Shown: positions 41,406 through 51,048, counted from the stretch's first letter. The stretch is DNA of 64,000 nt from Lysobacter antibioticus (GCF_001442535.1 NZ_CP013141.1:877907-941906), one strand, 5' to 3'. Numbers and translations: made by a program. Notes: generated by a model not told the origin, from the letters alone.

Positions 41406-42812
41406 CTAGCGCATCAGCACCACTTCCTCGGCGCTGGTCGGATGGATGGCGACCGTGTCGCGCAGGTCGTCGAGGGTGATGCCGCGCTTGAGCGCGACCG
41501 CGAAGCCTTGCAGCATCTCGTCGGCGGCCTCGCCGAGCAGATGGATGCCGACCACGCGGCGCTCCTGGCCGACGCAGACCAGCTTGAACAGGCTGCGCTG
41601 CGGCGACTCGGCCAGGGCGTACAGCATCGGCCGAAACCCGGCGCGATAGATGTGCAGGTTGTCACCATGTCGTGCCCGCGCCTCGTCCTCGGTCAGGCCG
41701 ACCCGGCCGATCGGCGGGTGCGCGAACACCACGGTCGGGATGTCGTTCTGGTCGAGCCGACCTTCGCGGCCGCCATAGACGCGGTCCATCAGCCGGCGCG
41801 CGGCGGCGATCGCCACCGGGGTCAGCTGAGCGTTGGGGGTGACGTCTCCGACTGCGTGAATATTGGCGACATTGGTCGCATGCAGCTCGTCGACGACGAT
41901 GTGGCCGCGCCCATCCAGCGTCACGCCGACGCGGTCGAGCCCGATGCGCTCGCTGTTGGGCCGGCGTCCGGTCGCGAACAACACCTGGTCGAAGGCCTCG
42001 CTGAGCGAACCGTCGGCGCCGCGTAAGCGCACGCGCGCGCCGTCGGCTTCGAGCGCGGCGACCGCATGGCCGAAATGCAGGCGCACGCCGTTCTGACGGT
42101 AGTCCTCGGCCAGTTGCGCGGTCAGTTCGGCGTCGAAAGCTTCGAGCAGGCGCTGGCCGCGCACGAACAATTCGACCTGGCTGCCGAGCGCCTGCAGCAC
42201 GCCGGCGAGCTCGACGGCGATATAGCCGGCGCCGACGATGGCGACGCGCCCGGGCGCGGCGCACCACTGGAAGAAATCGTCCGAGGTCGTGCCCAGTTCG
42301 GCGCCCGGGATCTGCGGCTTGACCACGCGGCCGCCGGTGGCGATCAGGATCCGCGGCGCGCTCAGGCGCGCGCCGTTTTCGCACTCGACCGTAGTGGCGT
42401 CGAGCAACTGCGCGCGCATCGGCAGCACGGCGATACCGGAGGCATCGAGGCGGCGCCGATAGCTCTCATGGATGTTGGCGATGTAGCGCTGGCGGTGGAC
42501 GATGAAGGTCGGCCAGTCGAGCGCGCAGGGCCGTTTCGGATCGGCATCGATGGAGAACCCCAGCGACTGCGCCATGCGCAGCTTGCCGGCGATATCGGCG
42601 GCCAGCCACATGGCTTTCTTCGGCACGCAGCCGACGTTGACGCAGGTGCCGCCGAGCAGCGAAGGCTCGAGCAAGGCCACGCGCGCGCCGTGCTCGGCGG
42701 CGCGGAAAGCGCCGGCGAGGCCGCCGGAGCCGCCGCCGATCACGATCAGGTCGAACTCGGTGTTGCGCTCGTCGCGCTGGCCGCTGTCGCGGGCTTCGGT
42801 GGCCTGGCTCAT
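41406..42812 (-). CDS. gor: glutathione-disulfide reductase
   Basis: FAD/NADPH flavoprotein restoring glutathione. FAD-binding GGGSGGLAGAFRAAEHG, redox-active disulfide GGTCVNVGCVPKKAMWLA (Cys57/Cys62), NAD(P) site VAIVGAGYIAVELAGVLQALGS, and C-terminal HLLGEAADEM then HPTSAEEVV with the catalytic His-Glu pair. Length 468. The start overlaps dadA by 4 bases. The link between D-amino-acid oxidation and thiol reduction could reflect peroxide produced by the oxidase, but this is inference. Confidence 0.95.
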   Translation of the reverse strand: MSQATEARDSGQRDERNTEFDLIVIGGGSGGLAGAFRAAEHGARVALLEPSLLGGTCVNVGCVPKKAMWLAADIAGKLRMAQSLGFSIDADPKRPCALDWPTFIVHRQRYIANIHESYRRRLDASGIAVLPMRAQLLDATTVECENGARLSAPRILIATGGRVVKPQIPGAELGTTSDDFFQWCAAPGRVAIVGAGYIAVELAGVLQALGSQVELFVRGQRLLEAFDAELTAQLAEDYRQNGVRLHFGHAVAALEADGARVRLRGADGSLSEAFDQVLFATGRRPNSERIGLDRVGVTLDGRGHIVVDELHATNVANIHAVGDVTPNAQLTPVAIAAARRLMDRVYGGREGRLDQNDIPTVVFAHPPIGRVGLTEDEARARHGDNLHIYRAGFRPMLYALAESPQRSLFKLVCVGQERRVVGIHLLGEAADEMLQGFAVALKRGITLDDLRDTVAIHPTSAEEVVLMR

Positions 42813-44107
42813 GCGAAGCGCTCCGGTCGGTAGGGATGCGGATCGATCGCGGTCTCGCGTCCGGCGATCAGGTCGGCGACGAGCTGGCCGGTGCCCGCGC
42901 TCATGCTCACGCCCATCATGCCGTGGCCGGTCGCCAGCCACAGGCCGTCGCGGCCGGGTACCCGGCCGATCAGCGGCACGTCGTCGACGCTCATCGGCCG
43001 CCAGCCATACCAACGCTCGCGTTCGACCGGGCCGACCGGATGGTGCAGGTATTCGGCGGCGCCGCGCTCCAGCGCCGCCAGCCGGCGCGGGTTGAGGCTC
43101 TCGTCGTAGCCGGAAAATTCCATGGTGCTGCCGAGGCGGAAGCCGCTGTCCCACATGGTCACGCAGACCTTGCGTTCGCGCAGCACCACCGGCCGGCGCG
43201 GCATCAACGGCGGGCGGTCGTAGGTGATCGAATAGCCCTTGCCCGGCTGCATCGCGCGCTGCAGCGACGGCAGGCCGATGGCGTCGGACAGCTTCGGCGT
43301 CCAGGCGCCGACCGCGACCACCACCTCGCGCGCGCGCAACAGGCCCAGGCTGGTGTCGAGCTCGATGCCGGCGGCGTCGTGGCGGAGGTCGCGCAAGGCG
43401 CATTGCTCGGTGAAGCGGCCGCCGTGCTCGCGCACGGTGCGCGCGAGTTCGGCGACGTAACGGTCGGGCCGCAGCACCGCGTCGTGGTCGAAACGGATCG
43501 CGCCGGCGACGCCGGGCTTGAAGGCGGGGTCCTGGGCCTCGTAGGCGGCGCCGTCCAGCAGGCTCACGCCGATGCCGAACTCGCGCAGCAGATCGAGTTC
43601 GAGCTGGCCGCTGGCGAAGGCCTTGGCATCGCGGAACACGTAGTCGACGCCGGCGGTGTCGAATTCGCAGACCAGGCCGTAGCGCCCGACCCAGCTTTCC
43701 AGGCGTTCGCGCGAATCGTTGAGCAAGGCCGACTTGGCCTGCGCGCTCGCCCGCCAATCGCGGTCGTTGCAGCGCGCGGCGAAGCGCAACAGCCAGCCCC
43801 ACAACTGCGGATCGAGCTTGGGATGCACGTACAGCGGCGCATCCGGGGTCAGCATCCAGCGCAGGGCCTGGGCGATCACGCCCGGCGCGGCCAGCGGTGT
43901 CGCGTGGCTCGGGGTGATGGTGCCGCAATTGCCGTGCGAGCTGCCGCCGCCGATGCGTCCGGCGTCGATGACCCGCACCGAGCGCCCGCTTTCCAGCAAG
44001 GCCAGGGCGCAGGTCAGGCCGATCACGCCCGCACCGATCACGATCACGTCTTCGCCGCCCGTGGCGGCCGTCCGCTGTTCCACCCCACCCACCTGTGCTT
44101 CGCGCAT
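42809..44107 (-). CDS. dadA: FAD-dependent D-amino acid dehydrogenase (DadA-type)
   Basis: A 432-residue FAD oxidoreductase of the DAO/DadA family that oxidatively deaminates D-amino acids. N-terminal Rossmann fold IVIGAGVIGLTCALALLESG, SSHGNCGTITPSHATPLAAPG, and C-terminal RWYGWRPMSVDDVPLIGRVP, LATGHGMMGVSMSAGTGQLVADLI. ATG at 44107 is chosen; a longer start at 44410 adds an Arg-rich leader without support. It forms a two-gene operon with gor through an ATGA overlap. Alternative identity: another D-amino acid or hydroxyproline-epimer oxidase. Confidence 0.8.
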   Translation of the reverse strand: MREAQVGGVEQRTAATGGEDVIVIGAGVIGLTCALALLESGRSVRVIDAGRIGGGSSHGNCGTITPSHATPLAAPGVIAQALRWMLTPDAPLYVHPKLDPQLWGWLLRFAARCNDRDWRASAQAKSALLNDSRERLESWVGRYGLVCEFDTAGVDYVFRDAKAFASGQLELDLLREFGIGVSLLDGAAYEAQDPAFKPGVAGAIRFDHDAVLRPDRYVAELARTVREHGGRFTEQCALRDLRHDAAGIELDTSLGLLRAREVVVAVGAWTPKLSDAIGLPSLQRAMQPGKGYSITYDRPPLMPRRPVVLRERKVCVTMWDSGFRLGSTMEFSGYDESLNPRRLAALERGAAEYLHHPVGPVERERWYGWRPMSVDDVPLIGRVPGRDGLWLATGHGMMGVSMSAGTGQLVADLIAGRETAIDPHPYRPERFA

Positions 44108-44727
44108 TTGCCCTGTCAGCCAGTCCGGTTCGTTGTCGCGTGGCCGGGCCGCAGCGCTGCCGCCGCGGCCCCGGGTGCCGCCGGGAACCGCTCGGCACGT
44201 ACCGCATAGTACTAAGACTGGGCCACGGCGAGCGCCGCCGGTTTTGCGGCTTGGGGCGGGCCGCGCCTCGTTGCGCCTCGGTTTAGGCGGCTGCACAGCG
44301 AACGGAACGCTGCGATCCATCGATGCCGACCGCATCGCCGGGCCGATCCCGTACAGCGGCGCATGCAAGGGCGCGGCGATGCGCGGCGTCAACACCTCGT
44401 CGCCGTGCATCGAGCCAACGATCCGCCAACGCGCCCACCGCGTTTTCGCCTATCGCGCCGGTTCTGTGACCAAGCGCGAAATGCGGCTCGCCGTTACGTG
44501 ACCACTCGCACCGATTTTTCATTCAAGCACAGCGGGCCCGCAGCCTAACGTCACTCCAGGCCCACCGTCCGACTCACGCCGACGCCACCGCAGCACATCA
44601 GGTAGGCCGATCCCTCCAAGCCGAACGTCTTTCGTCGCAGCCGACGAAGGGCGCCGCCGGAGGCTGCGCAGAACCAAAGACAGCACCTCACAAAACACGA
44701 CCGTTACCTTCATTAGGGGATTCACCC
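44108..44727. other. divergent 620-bp spacer between dadA and the M4 protease
   Basis: No gene seen. The end nearest the protease carries a ribosome-site-like TAGGGGA 10 bases before its ATG. The spacer must hold the promoters of both the protease and the dadA-gor pair. A long leader for a secreted protease mRNA is possible. Confidence 0.5.
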
Positions 44728-46524
44728 ATGCAACTGAAGACCGCCGTATTGAGCACCGCCATCGTCGGCGCCATCGCCGTGCTGGCGACTGCGTCCCTGT
44801 CGAGCTCGGGTTCGACCCCATTCGCCGCCACGCCCGCCATCGCGCCCGCGGCCGCCGTCACGACCACTCATGCCGCTGCCGTCACCGCCGCCCGCCTCGC
44901 CACGCCGCATGCGGCGCAGGCGCCGAGCCAGTTCGCCGTCGGCGCGCGTTCGGGCAGCGACCTCCTGGCCGCTTCGACCTCGCCCGAGCAAGCCGCGGCT
45001 TCGCCGGCCGCGCAACGCGCGCGCGGCCTGCTGGAAACCATCGCCGCCGACGAAGTGCATCGCGCCAAGGCCGACGGCTTCGTCGCCCGCGACGTCATGA
45101 TCGACCGCGACGGCACCGAGCACGTGCGCATGGAGCGCACTTACCGTGGCCTGCCCGTGGTCGGCGGCGACCTGGTCGTGCATTCGCGCAACGGCGAGCT
45201 GAAGTCGATCAGCCAGGGCGACAACATGCGCAGCTTCGGGCGCCCCGCCATCGAGCCGAAGATCAGCGCCGAGCAGGCCAAGGTCGAAGCCGGCGCCGCC
45301 TTCGACGGCACGGTCACGGCGATGACGCCGGCCGCCCTGGTGATCTTCGCCCGCGGCACCGAGCCGACCCTCGCCTACCAGGTCGACGTCACCGGCGACC
45401 GCCGCAACGACCCGGCGCCCGGCCTGATCAGCTATTACCTCGATGCCTCCACCGGCAAGCTGCTGCAGGAAGACGACCGCGTCCATTCCGCCGCCGCCAA
45501 CGGCACCGGCAAGACCCTGACCCTGGGCAACGTGAGCCTGGTCAGCAATTCGGTCAGCGGCGGCTACACCCTGACCGACCCGACCCGCGGCAACGGCCAG
45601 ACCCTGGATGCGCGCAACCAGTCCGGCACCTCGGGCGCGGTCGCCTTCAACGACAGCGACAACGTCTGGGGCAACAACACCACCTCCGACCGCGCCTCGG
45701 CCGCGGCCGACGCCCACTACGGCGTCGCCGCCACCTTCGACTACTTCAAGAACGTGCACGGCCGCAGCGGCATCTTCAACGATGGCCGCGGCGTGAAGAG
45801 CTACGTCCACTACGGCCCGACCAACCTGGTCAACGCCTACTGGACCGGCAGCGCGATGGTCTACGGCGACGGCGACGGCGTGACCTATCGCCCGCTGGTG
45901 GCGCTCGATGTCGCCGGCCACGAAATGGCCCACGGCGTGACCGGCGCCACCGCGCGCCTGGGCTACTACAACATCAAGGACAGCGGCGGCCTCAACGAAG
46001 CCACCTCCGACATCTTCGGCACCCTGGTCGAATTCAGCGTCGGCAACGCCAACGACCCGGGCGACTACCTGTTGGGCGAAGAGGTCTATATCAACAACCC
46101 CGGCGACACCAAGGCGCTGCGCCTGATGTTCAAACAGGACGCCGACGGCCGCTCGTTCTCGTGCTACCCGGTCGGCGGCTTCACCGCCTCGCAGACCGGC
46201 CAGAACGGCAAGTACGACCCGCACCTGAGCTCGGGCGTGGGCAATCGCTTCTTCTACTTGCTCGCCGAGGGCGCGGTGAAGCCGGCCGGCTTCAACTACA
46301 CGCCGTCGCAACTGGTCTGCAACGGCGACACCGCCATCGCCGGCATCGGCCGGGCCAAGGCCGGCGCGATCTGGTACCGCGCGCTGACCCGTTACTTCGT
46401 CTCCAGCACCACCTACCCGCAGGCGCGCACCGCCACCCTGCAGGCCGCGACCGACCTCTACGGCGGCACCTCGAACGAGTACAAGGCGGTCGCCCGCGCT
46501 TGGAGCGCGGTGTCGGTCAACTGA
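44728..46524 (+). CDS. secreted M4 family metalloprotease (thermolysin-like)
   Basis: A 598-residue preproenzyme. Signal peptide residues about 1-35, a long propeptide (about 40-250) with FTP/PepSY-type parts (MERTYRGLPVVGGDLVVHSRNGEL and PTLAYQVDVTG), then the catalytic domain. Zinc motif HEMAH at 398-402 and third ligand Glu424 in GGLNEATSDIFG; the active-site helix and C-terminal GKYDPHLSSGVGNRFFYLL are typical of vibriolysin-like enzymes. It ends at the catalytic domain: no C-terminal PPC or P domain. Exported, probably autoprocessed. Confidence 0.95.
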   Translation: MQLKTAVLSTAIVGAIAVLATASLSSSGSTPFAATPAIAPAAAVTTTHAAAVTAARLATPHAAQAPSQFAVGARSGSDLLAASTSPEQAAASPAAQRARGLLETIAADEVHRAKADGFVARDVMIDRDGTEHVRMERTYRGLPVVGGDLVVHSRNGELKSISQGDNMRSFGRPAIEPKISAEQAKVEAGAAFDGTVTAMTPAALVIFARGTEPTLAYQVDVTGDRRNDPAPGLISYYLDASTGKLLQEDDRVHSAAANGTGKTLTLGNVSLVSNSVSGGYTLTDPTRGNGQTLDARNQSGTSGAVAFNDSDNVWGNNTTSDRASAAADAHYGVAATFDYFKNVHGRSGIFNDGRGVKSYVHYGPTNLVNAYWTGSAMVYGDGDGVTYRPLVALDVAGHEMAHGVTGATARLGYYNIKDSGGLNEATSDIFGTLVEFSVGNANDPGDYLLGEEVYINNPGDTKALRLMFKQDADGRSFSCYPVGGFTASQTGQNGKYDPHLSSGVGNRFFYLLAEGAVKPAGFNYTPSQLVCNGDTAIAGIGRAKAGAIWYRALTRYFVSSTTYPQARTATLQAATDLYGGTSNEYKAVARAWSAVSVN

Positions 46525-46553
46525 TCTGCGGTCTCGGTAAATCAGGCGTATCG

Positions 46554-46581
46554 ACAGGCCGCCTTCGGGCGGCCTGTTTTT
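46554..46581 (+). terminator. terminator after the M4 protease
   Basis: Perfect hairpin ACAGGCCGCC-TTCG-GGCGGCCTGT followed by TTTT, 30 bases beyond the stop. The same stem-loop with the same tetraloop follows the second NlpC/P60 gene (51049-51079). Confidence 0.9.
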
Positions 46582-46599
46582 ATTGCGGGGTGACGAATC

Positions 46600-46860
46600 C
46601 TAGTGGGCCGCTACACCCTCCCTGTAGGAGCGGCGTGAGCCGCGACCGCGGGACGCGCAGCAGCAACAACGCCGATGCCACCCATCGAAGCGGCGTACTT
46701 TCGCCGGGTAACGGCGTCCTACTGGATTCTCTTCGGTCACAAGCCGCGACCGTGGGATGCGCAGCGATGGCATCGCCGTCGTCATCGATCGAAGCGGCGT
46801 GCTTTCGCCGGGGTAGGAGCGGCGCGAGCCGCGACTGCGTTGTTGCGTTGTTGCGGCGTT
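46600..46860. repeat. REP-type repeat block, copy 1
   Basis: Units of the type GTAGGAGCGGCGTGAGCCGCGACC occur several times in both orientations, interleaved with GGATGCGCAGCGATGGCATCGCCG and CGATCGAAGCGGCGTGCTTTCG. The block precedes the MITE-like element and is closely matched by 51105-51420. Confidence 0.8.
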
Positions 46861-46895
46861 TCTCTCAAGCAAGACCAAGATCAAGATCAAACGCC

Positions 46896-47350
46896 AAAAG
46901 CTTCCGTCACTAAAGCGGCGGGTTACCTTCTTTTGTCATAAGCAACAAAAGTCCGTCTGGATTCCCTTCGGTCAAAGATAACTAAAGAAGTTGCTTATTT
47001 TTGAATCACCAGTCCGCTCGAGCGATGCCTCCGCGGGGATCTACATACGAGACATCCCTGTCCCGATGAAAAACGGCGCGCATCCCTGCGTATCGCCCTC
47101 CGGGCCTTCCATGGCCTTCGCTAGTGCAGACCGGCGCACATCAACAACAAGGCAGCAGCCCAGACTCCACTCTGAAGCAAAGTTGCTGTTGCTGTTGCTG
47201 TTGCCGGCTGAGCTTGGCGCAGAACCGAACTAGCGAGGACACCTGGAGACCCAGAGGGCGCCGCACAGGACGTGCGGCCAGCTTTCATTGAAATGTCCCG
47301 ATAAGACAGGGACGTCTTATCGGAAAATCCCGGCGCGCGCACCGCACTCG
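46896..47350. mobile_element. MITE-like symmetric element, copy 1 (right end truncated)
   Basis: Homologous to the element at 51463-52098. It starts with the AAAAGCTTCCG left end and GGGTTACCTTCTTTTG, but part of the left terminal hairpin is replaced by a GTCTGGATTCCCTTCGGTC module that also occurs in the neighbouring repeat block. The inner stem-loops (about 47045-47080 and 47298-47323) and the central tandem repeat (TTGCTG x4, 47183-47206) are present. The distal terminal repeat is not found, so this copy is truncated on its right. No transposase gene. Confidence 0.7.
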
Positions 47351-47524
47351 CGGCCTGTGCCCTTGCAACGCGGTCGCGACTTGCGTCGCTCCTACTCTTG
47401 AAGCAACGACCACTACGCCTCGTCCTCGCGTCGCTTCCGTCTGGAGCCCAGGAGCAACGCAAGCCGCGGCCGCTGTTTCGATCTTGCCGCGCACCGGTCC
47501 CGCCAGATCAGACGCGAACGCTCG

Positions 47525-48760
47525 TTACGACACCCGGATCCTCATCGGCGGCAAACGCCAATAGGTGAAGGCACGCCACAGCCATTCGACCGGGCCGAAG
47601 CGGTAATGCCGCAGCCAGAGCGCGCTGAGCAGCATCTGCAATGCGAACACGGCAAAGGCCGCGGCGATCAGCGCCGCCAGCGGCACCCGCCCCCACAGGC
47701 CGAAGCCATAGCCGTAGAACGCCAGGGTGCCGATCAGCGATTGCGCAAGATAGTTGCTCAAGGCCATCCGCCCGGCCGGCGCGAAGCGCAGCGGCCAGCG
47801 CGCGCCGCCGTGCACGACCAGCACGACCCAGGCGATCAGGGCCATGGCCAACGGCAGCGCGCCGAGCATGTGCAGGGTACTCGCCGCGACCGAGGCGGCA
47901 CTGACCGGAGTGAACGCCGGCGAGCTGTCGATGAACAGACTCAAACCGGTGATGGCCGCGCCGGCTGGCACGCCGAAGCCGATCAGCGCGCGCAGACGGC
48001 GGCGATGCGCGGCCGGATCGGCGAGCGCTCCGCTGCGCACGAACCAAGCGCCGATCAGGAACAAGCCCAGCACCATCGGCACCATGCTGAACCAGCCCGA
48101 CATCGCTCCGTCGGCGAAGAAGGCCAGGCGCTGCGCCGTGGCCTGCGCGTAGTCGCCGTGCGCATAGGCGGCGATTTCGGCGGCGCGCGCGGCGCGGTCG
48201 GCGGCGGCATCGGCGGGTGTCGACTGCGCCACCCCGGGAATCGCCAGCAACGCCGCGATCATCAGGAAGAAACCGAGCACGCTCAGGTACAGACTCAGAC
48301 CGATCCGCCATAAGGCACCCGGCGACAACGAGCGCATCGCGAACAACCCGAACGCAGCCAGCGCATAGGTGACCAGGATGTCCCCGGCCCAGATCAACCA
48401 GGCATGGATCAGGCCGATGATCAACAGACCGACGCTGCGGCGCAGGTACAGCGGGCGAAAATCGCGCCCGGCCTGGCGCGAGCGTTCGAACATGACCGCG
48501 AAGCTCATGCCGAACAGCAGCGAGAACAAGGTCCAGAACTTGCTGCGTATCAGCACGTAGACCAAAGCCGAAGCGGCGTGATCGAGCCCCCGCAGGTGCG
48601 CATCGATGCCATCGGAAATATCCGCCAGCGGCCGGTTGAACATCTCGGCGTTGCTGAGGAAGATCCCGAGCAGGGCCAGACCGCGCAGCGCATCGAGTGC
48701 GAGCAGGCGTTCGTGGACGGGAATAGGGGCCAAGCCGGAGGCCGCGGCGCTTGCGCTCAT
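47525..48760 (-). CDS. DUF418 (YeiB-like) membrane protein
   Basis: A polytopic membrane protein of about 411 residues. The N-terminus RLLALDALRGLALLGIFLSNAEMF is the family signature; other conserved blocks include KFWTLFSLLFGMSFAVMFERS, and the C-terminal DUF418 domain (AGRMALSNYLAQSLIGTLAFYGYGFGL, FGPVEWLWRAFTYW). Probably ten or so helices. Function unknown; related to acyltransferase-type membrane proteins. ATG at 48760 follows the usual start; the frame upstream is non-specific. Confidence 0.9.
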   Translation of the reverse strand: MSASAAASGLAPIPVHERLLALDALRGLALLGIFLSNAEMFNRPLADISDGIDAHLRGLDHAASALVYVLIRSKFWTLFSLLFGMSFAVMFERSRQAGRDFRPLYLRRSVGLLIIGLIHAWLIWAGDILVTYALAAFGLFAMRSLSPGALWRIGLSLYLSVLGFFLMIAALLAIPGVAQSTPADAAADRAARAAEIAAYAHGDYAQATAQRLAFFADGAMSGWFSMVPMVLGLFLIGAWFVRSGALADPAAHRRRLRALIGFGVPAGAAITGLSLFIDSSPAFTPVSAASVAASTLHMLGALPLAMALIAWVVLVVHGGARWPLRFAPAGRMALSNYLAQSLIGTLAFYGYGFGLWGRVPLAALIAAAFAVFALQMLLSALWLRHYRFGPVEWLWRAFTYWRLPPMRIRVS

Positions 48761-48888
48761 GCTCTCGCTATCGTCGGTAGGGACCGTGGCGCTGCGGCGC
48801 TTGCCGGCGGAGTTGCCTGCAACCGGACCCGCCACTGCCGCGATTCTACGGCCGCCTGCCGGATCGCGGCCGTATCCGCCGGCGGCAC

Positions 48889-48918
48889 AAAAAGAAACGG
48901 CCCGCGCAGGCGGGCCGT
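48889..48918 (-). terminator. terminator after slyD
   Basis: Hairpin ACGGCCCGC-GCAG-GCGGGCCGT with TTTCTTTTTG on the minus strand, 24 bases beyond the slyD stop. Confidence 0.85.
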
Positions 48919-48941
48919 CGCTCATCGAAGGGGCGCCGCGC

Positions 48942-49421
48942 TCAGTGCGCGTGGCCGCCGTCGCCGTGCACGTGGCCGTGCTCGATCTCTTCCTTGCTGG
49001 CTTCGCGCACTTCGACGATCTCGATGGCGAAGTGCAGGTCCTTGCCGGCCATCGGGTGGTTCAGGTCGACGTCGACCACGCTCATGCCGACCTTCAGGAT
49101 GGTCACCGCGCGCGGGCCGAAGCTGGTCGGCAGCACGGCCTGCATGCCCGGGAACAGCTTGGCGTCCTTGAAGTACTTCTTCGGCACGCGCTGGGTCAGG
49201 CCTTCCTGGTGCGCGCCGTAGGCTTCGGCGGCGACCACGTCGACTTCGAACTTGTCGCCGGCTTCGCGGCCGTCCATCGCCTTTTCCAGGCCCGGGATGA
49301 TGTTGTTGTGGCCGATCAGGATCGCCAGCGCGTCGCGGCCTTCCGAGGTCTCGAGCGGCTCGCTGCCCTGCTCGGAGACGGTGTAGTGGAAACGGACGAC
49401 GCGATCTTTCTCGATTTTCAT
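48942..49421 (-). CDS. slyD: FKBP-type peptidyl-prolyl isomerase SlyD
   Basis: Cytoplasmic proline isomerase and metal chaperone. N-terminal FKBP part (VVRFHYTVSEQGSEPLETSEGRDALAILIGHNNIIPGLEKAM), IF insertion (YGAHQEGLTQRVPKKYFK), return to FKBP, and a short His-rich tail (HGHVHGDGGHAH). Its tail is much shorter than that of the E. coli protein, so nickel capacity is probably lower. Length 159. Confidence 0.93.
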   Translation of the reverse strand: MKIEKDRVVRFHYTVSEQGSEPLETSEGRDALAILIGHNNIIPGLEKAMDGREAGDKFEVDVVAAEAYGAHQEGLTQRVPKKYFKDAKLFPGMQAVLPTSFGPRAVTILKVGMSVVDVDLNHPMAGKDLHFAIEIVEVREASKEEIEHGHVHGDGGHAH

Positions 49422-49552
49422 TGCAGGACCCGACTGGAGACCGCCATCGGGCGATCAGGAAAGGAAACGGCGGCTCGTCTTTGAGCGGGCCGCCACAAAA
49501 CGACACGTGGACTGTCTTGTCGTCTCGGCGCTTAGCCGCCAAGCTATCGGCC

Positions 49553-50128
49553 GTGACGAAGGCCGCGCATTATCCCGGCAACACCGCTCCCGCGCCAGCG
49601 CGGGTGCGCAAGCCGTGGCCGGCGCTCGCCGTGGCAGTGGCCCTGTGCGCCCTGCTGAGCGCCTGCGGCGGCGGTCGCGAGGTCGTCCGCCGCCCGCCCC
49701 CGCCCAAGTCCGTCCGCGAATGGCCCCGGACCGAGCCGGAGAACCCCGGCGCCGCCAACGCGGTGCTGATGCGGGCGATCAGCCTGGTCGGCACGCCTTA
49801 CCGCTACGGCGGCAACACCCCCGACAGCGGCTTCGACTGCAGCGGCCTGGTCAACTATGTCTACCGCGACATGCTGTCGCTGAGCCTGCCCCGCACCTCG
49901 CGCGACCTGGCGTCCTACCAGGGGCCCAAGATCGAGCCGATGCGCCTGGCCGCCGGCGACCTGGTCTTCTTCGGCAGCAAGGGCAACGTCTCCCACGTCG
50001 GCATCTACGTCGGCGAGGGCCGCTTCGTCCACGCCCCGAGCACCGGCGGAACGGTCCGCCTGGATCACCTCGACGGCCCTTACTGGGTCAGCCATTACAG
50101 CGGCGCGAAGCGGGTTCTCAGGAAGTAG
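49553..50128 (+). CDS. C40 (NlpC/P60) peptidase lipoprotein
   Basis: A cell-wall endopeptidase of about 191 residues. Lipobox LLSACGG after a membrane-type signal, Pro-rich linker (VVRRPPPPKS), then the NlpC/P60 core: YRYGGNTPDSGFDCSGLVNYVY (nucleophile Cys in DCSG), LVFFGSKGNVSHVGIYVGEG (His) and HAPSTGGTVRLD. GTG start at 49553; the frame continues upstream without a signal peptide. It is divergent from slyD and lies 152 bases upstream of a paralogue. Confidence 0.93.
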   Translation: MTKAAHYPGNTAPAPARVRKPWPALAVAVALCALLSACGGGREVVRRPPPPKSVREWPRTEPENPGAANAVLMRAISLVGTPYRYGGNTPDSGFDCSGLVNYVYRDMLSLSLPRTSRDLASYQGPKIEPMRLAAGDLVFFGSKGNVSHVGIYVGEGRFVHAPSTGGTVRLDHLDGPYWVSHYSGAKRVLRK

Positions 50129-50280
50129 TGAGACTTTCATGAATGCGCTATCTGGCATGGCGCTAATGAAAAATGTGAATCAAATCACAGCCTTGTTAAC
50201 GACCTGCTAACGAAATTTGAACCTATGTCTCCCACATGACGGGCATCATCCCCCATCGGTGACGACTTCGTGATTAATAC

Positions 50281-51024
50281 GTGACGACCCAATTGACTCG
50301 CCACGGCCGCCTGGCTGCCACCCCCCAAGCACCTTGCGCCACCGCTCGCACGACCACGGTCGTCCGGGCCAGCCAACGAATCCTGCTGACCGCCGCACTC
50401 GCGGTCTGCGCTCTGCCCGCCTTCGCCCAGCAGTCCTCTGCGCTGGGTTCGAGCCTCGGCAGTTCCCTCCCGGGCGGCACCTCGCTGCGTAACGACTCGG
50501 CCGATGCGCCGGAGCCGACCGCCAGCAACATGCTCCCGGAGGCCATGACCCTGTCCGACCGCGCCCTGCTCCTGGCGACCGACCTCAACCGCCTGCTGGG
50601 CCCGAACGTGAATCTCGGCAAGACCGACATCCCGGCCGCCGAGCAGAGCCGCATCAAGAGCATGCTGCAGCGCGCCCTGGGCCTACTGGGCACCCCCTAC
50701 CGTTGGGGCGGCAGCTCCCCGGACCAGGGCTTCGACTGCAGCGGCCTGGTCGGCTACGTGTTCCGCAACGCCCTGGGTATCGAACTGCCGCGCGTCTCGC
50801 GCGAGATGGCCAAGACCGGCGCGGTGATCGACCGCGACGCGATGACCGAAGGCGACCTGGTGTTCTTCGGCCGCCGCGGCCGCGTCGACCACGTCGGCAT
50901 CTACCTCGGCGAGGGCCGCTTCGTGCACGCCCCGCGCACTGGCAAGGACGTGACCGTCTCCAGCCTGGACACCGGCTATTGGAGCGGCAAGTTCATGGAA
51001 GCCCGTCGCGTCGACGGCATCTGA
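50281..51024 (+). CDS. second C40 (NlpC/P60) peptidase
   Basis: A 247-residue paralogue of the preceding gene. N-terminal signal region (ILLTAALAVCALPAFAQQ) without a lipobox, a Ser/Gly-rich linker, then the core YRWGGSSPDQGFDCSGLVGYVF, LVFFGRRGRVDHVGIYLGEG and HAPRTGKDV. GTG start at 50281. It is predicted periplasmic or secreted and soluble, in contrast to the lipidated copy. The 152-base gap is AT-rich for this genome and probably has its own promoter. Confidence 0.93.
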   Translation: MTTQLTRHGRLAATPQAPCATARTTTVVRASQRILLTAALAVCALPAFAQQSSALGSSLGSSLPGGTSLRNDSADAPEPTASNMLPEAMTLSDRALLLATDLNRLLGPNVNLGKTDIPAAEQSRIKSMLQRALGLLGTPYRWGGSSPDQGFDCSGLVGYVFRNALGIELPRVSREMAKTGAVIDRDAMTEGDLVFFGRRGRVDHVGIYLGEGRFVHAPRTGKDVTVSSLDTGYWSGKFMEARRVDGI

Positions 51025-51048
51025 GTCCGGCTTCCCGATCGATATTCG

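Noticed and set aside
44108..44410. Upstream start for dadA
   Set aside because: It would add a leader of about 100 residues, rich in Arg/Pro/Gly, without domain features; the Rossmann motif already lies close to the ATG at 44107.
46991..47233. Small protein encoded by the repeat element (a frame containing IRDIPVPMKNG occurs in both copies)
   Set aside because: The frame lies inside the inverted repeats; similar peptides are read from the opposite strand of the other arm, and the centre has a different length in each copy. Similarity is explained by DNA homology.
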